NCBI RefSeq assembly: GCF_031010175.1
Contig: NZ_JAUAMB010000008.1
Coordinates: 91,533 to 155,532 of the forward strand
Length of the DNA stretch: 64,000 nt
From: Halomonas sp. SpR1
GTDB taxonomy: Bacteria; Pseudomonadota; Gammaproteobacteria; Pseudomonadales; Halomonadaceae
Reading direction: 5' to 3'
The translations under genes were made by a program, and so were the position numbers. The notes under the pieces are model-generated. The model saw only the letters and a program-made list of their open reading frames with translations, was not told where the DNA came from and made no database searches. Position 1 is the stretch's first letter, and each line of letters opens with the position of its first letter. Below are positions 18,077 to 26,124 of this stretch, piece after piece.

Positions 18077-19063
18077 ATGAAGACACTTTTGCTTAAAAAG
18101 GAAGAAGTCAGCAAGTTAATATGTATGAGGGAAACCATCGATGCTGTCAGGGAGGCATACAAAGCATTCAGCAGTGGCAAGGTGGTACAACCTGACTATA
18201 TAGGGATAGATCTCCCTGATCCTCGCGGAGAGATTGATTTTAAAGCGGGGTACTATAAAGCCAATGAAATAATATCGATGAAGACCTCTTCAGGCGGTTT
18301 TGTTGATAACCCCGCACACGGTCTGCCTAGCGGCATGGGTAACATACTGCTGTTCGATGCGATGAGCTGCGCATTGATTTGCGCTATGGATGGCAGTTTG
18401 ATCACCGGCCTTAGAACGGGAGCAGCGGGGGCTGTTTCGGTACAAGTGCTGGCCAGAAAGAACGCAAAAAAAATCACGACGATTGGCACCGGCAACCAAG
18501 CCCGGATGCAAATTCGAGCCATCAATGAAGTGATGAAGATTGAGGAGATCCACGCCTGGAGCAGAAACCCGGCGACGCTTTCCCGCTATAAGGAAGATAT
18601 CGAAAGAGAGTTCGGTATTCCTGTGGTACTAGCAAATTCAAACAAAGAGGCCGTTGAGCAGGCTGACATACTCATTACGACAACCCGTGGTCAAGGCCCA
18701 CTCGTGGATGCAGACTGGATTAAGCCCGGCACACATATCGTGGCCATCGGTACAGACCAACAAGGTAAACAAGAACTGGATCCAGAGATATTCAGAAACG
18801 CAAAAATCGTCAATGACTCCATCGAGCAGTGCGTTACAAAAGGAGAAACTTGGCATCCTTTGAATAAAAACATCATCACTAGAAACGATATCCATGGTGA
18901 AATTGGCGAAATACTTCTGAACCAAAAGCCGGGAAGAGAAAACGATACTGAAATTACCATTTTCGACTCTACCGGCATGGCCATACAAGACAACACCACT
19001 GCCTTCAAAATCTACAGCAATGCAATAGAGAACAGCATTGGGACTTCTTTTGAATTCTTTTAA
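18077..19063 (+). CDS. Ornithine cyclodeaminase/mu-crystallin family dehydrogenase (EutC/BhcD-like)
   Basis: A 328-residue member of the ornithine cyclodeaminase/mu-crystallin family, with active-site Lys69 in SMKTSSGG, Arg113 in [10 protein letters not shown], the NAD-binding GTGNQA at 137-142 and FDSTG-A-QD near the C-terminus. The family includes ornithine cyclodeaminase, alanine dehydrogenase, EutC of ectoine utilisation and iminosuccinate reductase BhcD. The next gene, a threonine-dehydratase-like protein, overlaps its stop; that pairing is the hallmark of EutC/EutB and BhcD/BhcB. The two may together convert 3-hydroxyaspartate to aspartate through iminosuccinate (inference). Codon use is visibly more AT-rich than in the operon upstream. 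Confidence 0.85.
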   Translation: MKTLLLKKEEVSKLICMRETIDAVREAYKAFSSGKVVQPDYIGIDLPDPRGEIDFKAGYYKANEIISMKTSSGGFVDNPAHGLPSGMGNILLFDAMSCALICAMDGSLITGLRTGAAGAVSVQVLARKNAKKITTIGTGNQARMQIRAINEVMKIEEIHAWSRNPATLSRYKEDIEREFGIPVVLANSNKEAVEQADILITTTRGQGPLVDADWIKPGTHIVAIGTDQQGKQELDPEIFRNAKIVNDSIEQCVTKGETWHPLNKNIITRNDIHGEIGEILLNQKPGRENDTEITIFDSTGMAIQDNTTAFKIYSNAIENSIGTSFEFF

Positions 19064-20082
19064 TGCTGTTTATGGAGATAAGGACTATGTGCGACCGTCC
19101 TACTATTCAGGATATTCGAGAAGCCCAAGAACGATTAAAACCTCACATTAAGCACACACCGCTATTACGCGGTGAAAAAATGGATGAAGCGCTTGGCTGT
19201 CAAATATACCTTAAGCCAGAGAACCTACAAATTACCGGCGCCTTTAAAATTCGTGGGGCTTTAAACAAGTCACTATCCCTCCCAAAAGGAGAGATAGCTA
19301 ATGGCATAATCGCTACTTCTTCGGGCAATCATGCACAGGGGCTTGCCTACGCCGCTAGGTTGCTGGGTGTAAAAGCGCTATTAGTGCTTCCGGTAACCAC
19401 GCCAAAAATTAAAATTGCCAATACAAAAGCGCTTGGTGCCGAGGTCATACTGTTCGATGGTGATACGGCAGCTAGATGGAAAAGGGTGTATGAAATTGCG
19501 GAAGAAAATAAGTACGCAGTTGTTCACGCTTTTGAAGACCCGATGGTAATGGCGGGCCAGGGCACCATTGGATGTGAAATATTAGAAGACTTGGAAGATG
19601 TCGACACGGTCATTATTCCCATGGGCGGCGGAGGCCTTATTTCAGGGATCGCCACCGCTATAAAAGCAATAAAACCATCGGTGCGTGTGATCGGTGTGGA
19701 ACCCTCCTTAACCCCCAAATATTTTCAAAGCAGGATACATAAAGAGCGTATATCGCTTCCTTTACAAAACACCATTGCGGATGGGTTAAGAATAAGCGTA
19801 CCTGGCCAAAACCCATACCCTATTATTGAAGAATATGTCGACGAAATCATTCTCGTAGAAGACAGTTATATTATTGCAGGCATGCAAACTCTTGCTAACG
19901 ATGCAAAACTGGTAGTAGAGCCTGCCGCTTCAATTGGCATCGGCGCCTTGTTGGCCGGTCATATAAAAACCAGACCAGATGAAAAAGTCTGTGCTGTACT
20001 GACTGGCGGAAACTGGGACTTATGTGAACTAGCAGAGATATACAAACCTACTCACTCGCCAATCCCCAAGGCGAGTGAGTAG
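19063..20082 (+). CDS. PLP-dependent threonine/serine dehydratase-like lyase (EutB/BhcB-like)
   Basis: A 339-residue fold-type II PLP enzyme. The cofactor Lys62 lies in TGAFKIRGA, the substrate loop is SSGNHAQG near 86-93, and the phosphate loop is GGGG at 188-191. The length suits a catabolic dehydratase without a regulatory ACT domain. The first ATG overlaps the upstream stop (TAATG); an ATG at 19087, behind AAGGA and giving MCDRPTIQDIREAQ, matches the family start better, so the true protein may be 331 residues. Serine racemase and threonine dehydratase are alternatives to 3-hydroxyaspartate ammonia-lyase. A 15-base-pair hairpin covers its stop codon. Confidence 0.85.
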   Translation: MLFMEIRTMCDRPTIQDIREAQERLKPHIKHTPLLRGEKMDEALGCQIYLKPENLQITGAFKIRGALNKSLSLPKGEIANGIIATSSGNHAQGLAYAARLLGVKALLVLPVTTPKIKIANTKALGAEVILFDGDTAARWKRVYEIAEENKYAVVHAFEDPMVMAGQGTIGCEILEDLEDVDTVIIPMGGGGLISGIATAIKAIKPSVRVIGVEPSLTPKYFQSRIHKERISLPLQNTIADGLRISVPGQNPYPIIEEYVDEIILVEDSYIIAGMQTLANDAKLVVEPAASIGIGALLAGHIKTRPDEKVCAVLTGGNWDLCELAEIYKPTHSPIPKASE

Positions 20083-20084
20083 GT
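20046..20084 (+). terminator. Large perfect hairpin spanning the dehydratase stop codon
   Basis: ACCTACTCACTCGCC (20046-20060) and GGCGAGTGAGTAGGT (20070-20084) form a perfect 15-base-pair stem with a nine-base loop. The arm contains the last codons and the TAG. There is no T-run, so it may protect the mRNA 3' end or act with Rho rather than as a classical terminator. A second, imperfect inverted repeat lies at 20111-20152, up to the stop of the convergent ghrA. Confidence 0.6.
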
Positions 20085-20154
20085 AGGAACGCTATTGTTA
20101 ACGGTCAGGTGTTGCACGAAAAGACGGCGAGTGCAGGCAGTTTTCGTACAACGC

Positions 20155-21081
20155 CTAGTAGCCACGCTGCAGATCGACTCTGCCAATCATTGCCTCTCCG
20201 CGCTGATAACGACGCAGGTTGTCCAGCAGAACCGGGAAAGCGCTATCCGGCTGGGTCATCGCGGCCACGTGGGGGGTCAGCAAAATCCGTTCGTCTCGCC
20301 AGAAGGGGTGATCATCGGCGGGCGGCTCTTCACTCAATACATCCAGAACCGCCGCACTCAACTGCCCCTCGTCGAGGGCTTGCGTCAAGTCATGGTCAAC
20401 CAGGTGCTCGCCACGGCCAATATTGATCAAGGCCGCGCCTTCGGGCATACGCGCAAAAAAGTCGCTATTGAGAATGCCGCGGGTGGCGTCGGTCAGCGGC
20501 AACACGCAGATCACAATATCGCTTTCAGCAAGGAACCCATCCAGCGCTTCCTGGCCACTGTGGCAGTGAACATTCGCCACCTGTTTTGGCGAACGCGACC
20601 AGCCGCGCACGTCAAAGCCGTAACCTGCCAGATGGGTAGCGATGGCGCAGCCAAGCTGACCTAAACCGAGTATACCGATGCGCCGTTTTGCGGTGGGTAC
20701 CAGCATATGCGCCTGCCATTTTCCCTCGCGCTGCTGGCGCACATAGTCGCCCATGCGGCGGTGCAACCATAGCGTTGCAAAGGTAGCGTACTCAATCATG
20801 CCGTCCTCAATGGCGGGGTCGAGCATCCGTACGACCGGCAGCTCTGAAGGCAGTGCGTCAAAATCAAACTGATCGACACCCGCAGACGTGGCAAACAGCA
20901 CCTCAAGGGAGGGCAGGCACTCCATCAAATTTTCCGGGGGCATCCACGCCAACAAATAGCGGATCTCGTTAGGGTCACCCATATCGGGCCATTGGCGGAA
21001 CTCAATATCCGGCGCGTGTTGGGCAAAAAGTTCTTTCCAACGGGCGCCGCGCACCGGGTCGGATTTATACAGCAGTGCCAT
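20155..21081 (-). CDS. ghrA: Glyoxylate/hydroxypyruvate reductase A (D-2-hydroxyacid dehydrogenase)
   Basis: A 308-residue D-isomer 2-hydroxyacid dehydrogenase matching E. coli GhrA along its length: VFATSAGVD-type segment near 62-70, NAD(P)-binding GLGQLG at 139-144, catalytic Arg223 in IGRGEHLV, Glu251/252 in LSEEPP and His271 in TPHVAAMTQP, ending in VDLQRGY as GhrA ends in VDRARGY. It reduces glyoxylate to glycolate and hydroxypyruvate to glycerate with NADPH. It is convergent with the EutB/BhcB-like gene. A glyoxylate-handling enzyme next to a 3-hydroxyaspartate-type pair is suggestive but may be chance. Confidence 0.9.
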   Translation of the reverse strand: MALLYKSDPVRGARWKELFAQHAPDIEFRQWPDMGDPNEIRYLLAWMPPENLMECLPSLEVLFATSAGVDQFDFDALPSELPVVRMLDPAIEDGMIEYATFATLWLHRRMGDYVRQQREGKWQAHMLVPTAKRRIGILGLGQLGCAIATHLAGYGFDVRGWSRSPKQVANVHCHSGQEALDGFLAESDIVICVLPLTDATRGILNSDFFARMPEGAALINIGRGEHLVDHDLTQALDEGQLSAAVLDVLSEEPPADDHPFWRDERILLTPHVAAMTQPDSAFPVLLDNLRRYQRGEAMIGRVDLQRGY

Positions 21082-21419
21082 AGCAGCGTCTCCTTAGCTA
21101 AAACTTCATCCTACGGTGGTTTAACAGGCAGCGGATACTGTTTTGGCGGCTGTGAAGCGAAGCCATGGGCCTAAATCCGCGCTTAAGGCGCAGATTACAC
21201 TGCGCCCCCCATGACAGTGAATCATGCTGCACAGACTAGAAAATACGAAGGATTACGCGGTTACCGACGCCATGCCAAGCGTAACTAGCTTGCTAACAAC
21301 GGTAAGCTCAAGAACGTATGGGGTGCTGGCGCTCGCGCTCCACGTTCTGCCAGCGGCGCCAACACACCACAACATGAAAATCGTGACTATAACCGTGAAT
21401 ATGTTCAAGGAGCCCGCAG
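21082..21419. other. Intergenic region of 338 bases
   Basis: This divergent spacer must hold the promoters of ghrA and of gabT. A perfect hairpin, GGCGCAG (21187-21193) with CTGCGCC (21200-21206) and a six-base loop, sits near the middle and may be a regulator site. No gene or repeat is seen. Confidence 0.5.
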
Positions 21420-22712
21420 ATGAAGACCGACGTCCACCCTTCCCACGCCATGCTAAGCCAGCGCGAGCAGCACATTCCCCGCGGTGTGGTGAACGCCCAC
21501 CCTATTGTCATTTCTCATGCCCGCGGCAGCGAAGTCTATGACGTCGACGGTAATCGCTATTTGGATTTTGTGGGCGGTATCGGCGTGCTCAATGTCGGCC
21601 ATAATCACCCACGAGTGGTGGCAGCAGTTCAGGCCCAGGTGGAACGTATTTCTCATATGAGTTTCCAGGTGGCTGCCTACCCAGGCTATATAGAACTGGC
21701 TAGCCAGTTGGCCAAGCTGGTTGGCGGCGAAAATGCCTACCAAAGCGTGCTCTTTACCTCCGGTGCTGAAGCGGTGGAAAACGCCATCAAAATCGCCCGC
21801 GCCCATACAGGGCGCCCCAACGTGATTGCATTTCGCGGTGGCTTTCATGGGCGCACGCTACTGGGCACCACGCTCACCGGCATGAGCCAGCCCTACCGAC
21901 AAAATTTTGGCCCTTTTGCCCCCGCTATCCACCACGTCAGCTACCCGGATGCGCTGCGGGGCGTCAGTAGCGAGGACGTACTTGCCGAGCTGGATACGCT
22001 GTTCGCCACTGAAGTCGTCCCCGATCAGGTCGCCGCTATTCTGATCGAGCCGGTACAGGGGGATGGTGGTTTCCTGCCTGCGCCGATCGAGTTTATGCAG
22101 GCCCTGCGCACATTGACTGAACGCCACGGCATTGTGCTCATCGCCGATGAAATTCAGACCGGCTTCGGGCGCACGGGCAAGATGTTTGGCTTTGAACACA
22201 GCAATATCCAGCCAGACCTGGTCACTGTCGCTAAAAGCCTGGGCGGAGGCTTGCCGATTTCAGGCGTGGTTGGGCGTACCGAGATGATGCAAGCTCCCGC
22301 GCCGGGTGGGCTTGGCGGCACCTATGGCGGCAGTGCGCTGAGCTGTGCGGCGGCACTGGCGGTGCTGGATATTTTTGAAGATGAGCAACTGCTTGAACGT
22401 GGCATCGCCATGGGCAAACGGCTGGAAACAGGACTACGTCGACTGCAAGCCAAGCACCCTTTGATTGCCGAAGTACGCGGGCAAGGCCCGATGCTTGCCA
22501 TTGAGCTTCTCAACGGCCCGCGGGCCACACCTGAAGACGCCGCACTGGTGCAACAGGTCATCGATCACTGTCGTGCGGCGGGTTTACTGGTAATCAAGTG
22601 TGGAGTTCATCGCAATGTCATTCGCTTCCTGGCGCCATTGAATACGAGCGACGAACAAATCGACGAAGCAGTGGCGATGTTAGACAACGCATTATCGAAC
22701 ACCACTGACTAA
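21420..22712 (+). CDS. gabT: 4-aminobutyrate aminotransferase (class III PLP aminotransferase)
   Basis: A 430-residue class III aminotransferase of the GabT type, with SGAEA at 114-118, DEIQTGFGRTG beginning at Asp243 (contacts the PLP ring), cofactor Lys272 in VAKSLGGGLP and the GTYGG loop. AGGAG precedes the ATG. It would transfer the amino group of GABA to 2-oxoglutarate and give succinate semialdehyde for GabD at 16443. Other class III enzymes (5-aminovalerate, diaminobutyrate or ornithine aminotransferases) look similar, so substrate is inferred from context. The HAD gene 31 bases downstream is probably cotranscribed. Confidence 0.85.
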   Translation: MKTDVHPSHAMLSQREQHIPRGVVNAHPIVISHARGSEVYDVDGNRYLDFVGGIGVLNVGHNHPRVVAAVQAQVERISHMSFQVAAYPGYIELASQLAKLVGGENAYQSVLFTSGAEAVENAIKIARAHTGRPNVIAFRGGFHGRTLLGTTLTGMSQPYRQNFGPFAPAIHHVSYPDALRGVSSEDVLAELDTLFATEVVPDQVAAILIEPVQGDGGFLPAPIEFMQALRTLTERHGIVLIADEIQTGFGRTGKMFGFEHSNIQPDLVTVAKSLGGGLPISGVVGRTEMMQAPAPGGLGGTYGGSALSCAAALAVLDIFEDEQLLERGIAMGKRLETGLRRLQAKHPLIAEVRGQGPMLAIELLNGPRATPEDAALVQQVIDHCRAAGLLVIKCGVHRNVIRFLAPLNTSDEQIDEAVAMLDNALSNTTD

Positions 22713-22743
22713 TTCATCGCCAACGCCGGGAGAGCAGGACGTC

Positions 22744-23388
22744 ATGCAATTGACCGACTATACGACGCTATGCATGGATGCCCATGGCGTGCTGATCGAT
22801 CGCGATAGAGACATTGTGCGTGGCCTATCGCCACTGTTAGCGTTGATGCCTGCCCCGCCACCGCAGGAGCAGGTATTAGCAGACTATGTACAGGCGCTGC
22901 ATGAACTCACGGATGAGCAGATGGGCGCCGTTTCGGCTCACTGTACTGTCTATCGCGCCCTGGCCAACTGCTGGGGGCTGGAGGTGGATTGGCAAGAAGG
23001 AATTGAATTTGCCAGCTCACTTGGCTTTGGCTCACTTTATGAAGATGCCCCTGGGGCTATTCACTATCTGCGCAAGTTCTATCGGCTCAAAGTGGTGACG
23101 TCCCTCAATGAGCAGGAGTTCTTTGCCTTTAATCAGCGCATAGGCCTTTTAGCTAATGAGCGTCTCACCACTGGCAGCTTTGTGGCCGCGCGTGCCAAGC
23201 TTCGGGAGATGGAGGCGGATAGCCAGGTTCTGCTCTTAACTGCTGGCCCCGCCTCGGTAAATAGCCGTGGGGGGCACTGCCGTATCACGCGCCGTGCCAA
23301 AGCTGACCGGCCACAAACGCAGGCGTGTATCTCGCTTAGCGACTTTATTTATCAACACCAGCTTGCCCTGCGCGGCGAATTGCTTTAG
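22744..23388 (+). CDS. HAD-like protein with degenerate catalytic motifs
   Basis: A 214-residue protein of HAD fold: motif I reads MDAHGVLIDRD, with the nucleophile Asp kept, and KVVTSLNEQEF occupies the motif II position. The motif III Lys-Pro pair and the acidic motif IV of active HAD hydrolases are not recognisable; the matching area reads GPASVNSRGG and becomes basic. The C-terminal 60 residues look unlike the HAD protein at 8952. It follows gabT by 31 bases. It may be a catalytically altered partner, or a gene changed near its 3' end by an old frameshift. Function unknown. Confidence 0.75.
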   Translation: MQLTDYTTLCMDAHGVLIDRDRDIVRGLSPLLALMPAPPPQEQVLADYVQALHELTDEQMGAVSAHCTVYRALANCWGLEVDWQEGIEFASSLGFGSLYEDAPGAIHYLRKFYRLKVVTSLNEQEFFAFNQRIGLLANERLTTGSFVAARAKLREMEADSQVLLLTAGPASVNSRGGHCRITRRAKADRPQTQACISLSDFIYQHQLALRGELL

Positions 23389-23454
23389 ACAAAGGTATTA
23401 GTTCAAATCAACGGGGCGTAACTTATTGCCCCCCTAATAAATAAAGGGCTTTGC

Positions 23455-23943
23455 ATGGTGGCTAGCGTTCGTCTTGACCGTATCGACATCAATATTCTGG
23501 TACAGCTTCAAGCAGATGGAAGGATGACCAACGTTCATTTGGCCGATGCAGTCGGGCTATCGCCCAGCCCTTGTCTACAGCGAGTCAAGCGACTAGAAGC
23601 CGCCGGCTATATCACTTCGTTTCAGGCTCGCCTCAATCTGGCCAAAATAATGGAGAGCGTGACCGTTTTTACAGAGGTCACCCTGTCGGATCACCACCGG
23701 GAAGATTTTCTACGCTTTGAGCAAAAAATTCGTCAGGTTGATGAAGTCATGGAGTGCCACCTTATCAGCGGTGGCTATGACTATTTACTGCGCTTTATCA
23801 CCCGCAGTATTGCCCATTACCAGCGTGTGATGGAGGCACTTATTGAGGATGAAATCGGCATTGAAAAGTACTTCAGCTATATCGTTATCAAGACGCCCAT
23901 CAATAAAGAGCAGCTTCCGCTGCGCACGTTAATGGAGGGCTAG
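23455..23943 (+). CDS. Lrp/AsnC-family transcriptional regulator
   Basis: A 162-residue Lrp/AsnC regulator: winged HTH in residues 6-65 (LDRIDINIL-LQADGRMTN, LSPSPCLQRVKRLE) and a RAM effector-binding domain containing VMECHLISGGYDYLLR. Proteins with this motif often respond to amino acids that induce their own breakdown (BkdR, PutR, DoeX types). It lies 66 bases after the HAD gene downstream of gabT, so it is a good candidate regulator of the gabT unit and perhaps of the oxidase operon (inference). Confidence 0.9.
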   Translation: MVASVRLDRIDINILVQLQADGRMTNVHLADAVGLSPSPCLQRVKRLEAAGYITSFQARLNLAKIMESVTVFTEVTLSDHHREDFLRFEQKIRQVDEVMECHLISGGYDYLLRFITRSIAHYQRVMEALIEDEIGIEKYFSYIVIKTPINKEQLPLRTLMEG

Positions 23944-23959
23944 GATCAGAGAACAATAC

Positions 23960-24856
23960 TCAACCCTCCCGAAACGCCTCGACCACCCGTTCGGCCAATA
24001 CCTCGCTGGCATCGCCACTGCCTGCGCGCTTCACCAGTGCCACTTGGTAATCGCCTAGTGGGGGCAGCGATTCGTTGTGGAGACGTTTGAGGGGCGGGCG
24101 AACCAAGCTTTTGGGGAAGGCCGTTACGGCTAAATCGGCCAGCATAGCGGCCTCCTGCCCAGCACAGTGGTCGCAGGAGTAAGCAATTCGGTATGCAATC
24201 CCCGCTTGATCAAGGGCATTGAGGGTAATTCGACGCCACGCACACCCCTGTTGTGCCAGGGTTACCGGTAGTGGCGTGCGCTGCACGGCAACGCCATCCT
24301 CACGCCCCGCCCACACCAGCGGTTCGCTGTGAACGATCTCTCCCCGCGTCGCCTGGCCAGGCCCTCCGGCCATCACCAGAGCGAGATCAAGTTCACCCTC
24401 ATCCAGCCTGGCGAGCAGATCTTTGCTGCGCCCCACCTCGACATCGACCTGCACCGCCGGGTGCGAGCGGGCAAATTGGGCGAGTACCGTGGGCAAGATA
24501 CGCCCTACCACATCGTCCGTTATGCCCAGTCCCACGCGCCCCTCTATGGTCGGCGCTAGAAACTGGGTCACGGCCTCGGCATTGAGTTTAAGCAGCCGCC
24601 GACCATAGCCCAGCAGCACTTCCCCCTCGGTAGTCAGGCGGACGTGCCGCGCCTCGCGCACAAACAGCGTCTGGCCGAGGATCTCTTCCAGGCGTTTGAT
24701 CTGCATGCTCAGCGCGGAAGGGGTGCGAAACAGCTGCTGGGCGGCGCGGGTAAAACTACCGCTTTCCGCAATCGTTACGAACGTTCGTAGCACCTCGCTA
24801 TCCAGTAGCGGCAAGACGGCCCGGCTGGGAGCTATGGTAGAGAGTTGATTCATCAC
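23960..24856 (-). CDS. LysR-family transcriptional regulator
   Basis: A 298-residue LysR protein: HTH in about residues 16-76 (LRTFVTIAESGSFTRAAQQL, LEEILGQTLF-RE), then a sensor domain. It is divergent from the DUF1127 protein at 25039, with a 182-base gap. LysR next to a DUF1127 gene is a recurring arrangement in gammaproteobacteria, and the DUF1127 gene is a likely target. It is convergent with the Lrp gene, leaving only 16 bases between stops. Confidence 0.92.
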   Translation of the reverse strand: MMNQLSTIAPSRAVLPLLDSEVLRTFVTIAESGSFTRAAQQLFRTPSALSMQIKRLEEILGQTLFVREARHVRLTTEGEVLLGYGRRLLKLNAEAVTQFLAPTIEGRVGLGITDDVVGRILPTVLAQFARSHPAVQVDVEVGRSKDLLARLDEGELDLALVMAGGPGQATRGEIVHSEPLVWAGREDGVAVQRTPLPVTLAQQGCAWRRITLNALDQAGIAYRIAYSCDHCAGQEAAMLADLAVTAFPKSLVRPPLKRLHNESLPPLGDYQVALVKRAGSGDASEVLAERVVEAFREG

Positions 24857-25038
24857 ACCTACCTTTCAAAAAAACTTAACTCACAGTGTAGATCTTTTCG
24901 TTTGATTGATCCAATGCAAAGCACCAAGCTGATCACCAGAGGTCGCGACCCTCCTACTTATTAATCACAGCTCACACCTGCCCAGTCGGTGCATAGGCGC
25001 CGCTTACTGTGCAGCGGGAGCGACGATGGAGGTGCGCG

Positions 25039-25368
25039 ATGAAATGCGAAGATCCTACCCAACATGCCCACAACGCCTGGGAAAAGGCCAGCCAACTGGC
25101 GCCGCCGCCCAAGCCACCACAATTGCATTTCTACATGCCAGCCATGCCGTCAATGCGGCTGATTCGAGCGTTGGATATGGGCTGGTGGCATTACCGGCGG
25201 CGCTGGCTTTTCCGCCGCCATATATTGCCGCTACTGGCTTACGATGACCATATTTTGCAAGATATTGGCCATCGGCGTGAAGATATTCTTTGGGCCAACC
25301 AGCTCCCATTGAAGGTCGATGCTATCCATGCGTTAGATACCAAGGCGCAAATTCATTCTAAAACTTAA
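25039..25368 (+). CDS. DUF1127 (YjiS-like) domain protein
   Basis: A 109-residue protein whose C-terminal half holds the DUF1127 motif: YRRRWLFRRHILPLLAYDDH, then LQDIGHRREDI. The N-terminal 45 residues are polar and proline-rich. DUF1127 proteins are small Arg-rich proteins; some bind RNA and act in phosphate or carbon regulation. GGAGG at 25028-25032 fixes the ATG at 25039 rather than the upstream TTG or GTG codons. It is divergent from the LysR gene. Confidence 0.82.
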   Translation: MKCEDPTQHAHNAWEKASQLAPPPKPPQLHFYMPAMPSMRLIRALDMGWWHYRRRWLFRRHILPLLAYDDHILQDIGHRREDILWANQLPLKVDAIHALDTKAQIHSKT

Positions 25369-25466
25369 CTTATATATATTTATCAGCCACAGATTCATTG
25401 CTAGCTTTAAATGATCGCATGGAGTTGCGATCTGCTAATTTTCTACCAATCAGCATGGAGCAAAAC

Positions 25467-25958
25467 ATGGTTATTAAAAACGCTAATGAGCTTTTCGTTC
25501 GCCTTCTTTCTGAAACGAACAGCGCAGAGAAGCAAATGACGCGCGCGCTCCCCAAAATGGCTCGAGCTGCGGATGACCCCAAACTGGTCGACGCTTTTAA
25601 ACATCACCTTGATGAGACCCAAGGACAGGTAGAAAGGCTTGAACAAGTAGCTGATAGTGTGCCTGACATCCGTATCAAGCGACTGAAATGTTATGCCATG
25701 GAGAGCTTGATAGAGGAAGCGCAGGAGCTAATTGAAGCGACCGAAAAAGGCGCTGTACGCGATGCAGGTATGATTGGTGCTGCACAAAAAGTGGAGCATT
25801 ATGAAATCGCCACTTACGGCACGCTATGTTCGCTCGCGGAACAATTAGGCTACACCGAAGCTAAAAATCTTCTTGCCGAGACTCTCAAGGAAGAAAAGTC
25901 TGCGGACGACAAGTTGAATACGTTAGCCAAAGAAAACGTTAATAAGAAGGCTGGCTAA
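25467..25958 (+). CDS. YciE/DUF892 ferritin-like protein
   Basis: A 163-residue all-helical protein of the DUF892 (YciE/YciF) ferritin-like family: NANELFVRLLSETNSAEKQM at the N-terminus, the paired helices with HLDETQGQVERL and VEHYEIATYGTL that supply Glu and His ligands of a di-iron-type site, and the LAETLKEEKSADDKL ending. Relatives are induced by osmotic and oxidative stress, which would suit a halophile. GGAG at 25457-25460 supports the ATG at 25467. It stands alone and ends at a strong bidirectional terminator region. Confidence 0.88.
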   Translation: MVIKNANELFVRLLSETNSAEKQMTRALPKMARAADDPKLVDAFKHHLDETQGQVERLEQVADSVPDIRIKRLKCYAMESLIEEAQELIEATEKGAVRDAGMIGAAQKVEHYEIATYGTLCSLAEQLGYTEAKNLLAETLKEEKSADDKLNTLAKENVNKKAG

Positions 25959-25996
25959 AGAGTGCTAGTGGAATATGCATACAGGCAGGCTCGCTT

Positions 25997-26032
25997 TTAA
26001 GTCATTATGATGGCACGAATATAATGACTTAA
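25997..26032. repeat. AT-rich perfect inverted repeat
   Basis: TTAAGTCATTAT (25997-26008) and ATAATGACTTAA (26021-26032) are perfect 12-base complements with a 12-base spacer, between the YciE-like gene and the main terminator. It may be an extra RNA hairpin or a protein-binding site. Confidence 0.7.
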
Positions 26033-26066
26033 CCGTCACTCTTGCCAGAATTTTTCCTGCTTGTTT

Positions 26067-26100
26067 AGGGTGGGCTTGGTTAACCAAGCCCACCCTTTCT
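26067..26100. terminator. Bidirectional terminator between the YciE-like gene and phoX
   Basis: A perfect 30-base palindrome, AGGGTGGGCTTGGTT followed directly by its complement (26067-26096), with TTTCT on the plus side and AAACAAG reading as a T-containing tract on the minus side. It can terminate both convergent genes. Confidence 0.85.
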
Positions 26101-26124
26101 ACTCAGTATTTATTGTCTATCTTA

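Noticed and set aside
18077..20082. Ectoine degradation cluster
   Set aside because: Only the EutC/EutB-like pair is present; no ectoine hydrolase (DoeA/EutD) or deacetylase (DoeB/EutE) occurs in the window.
20095..20664. Plus-strand frame of 189 codons opposite ghrA
   Set aside because: Antisense to a well-matched GhrA; no domain resemblance and no upstream ribosome binding site.
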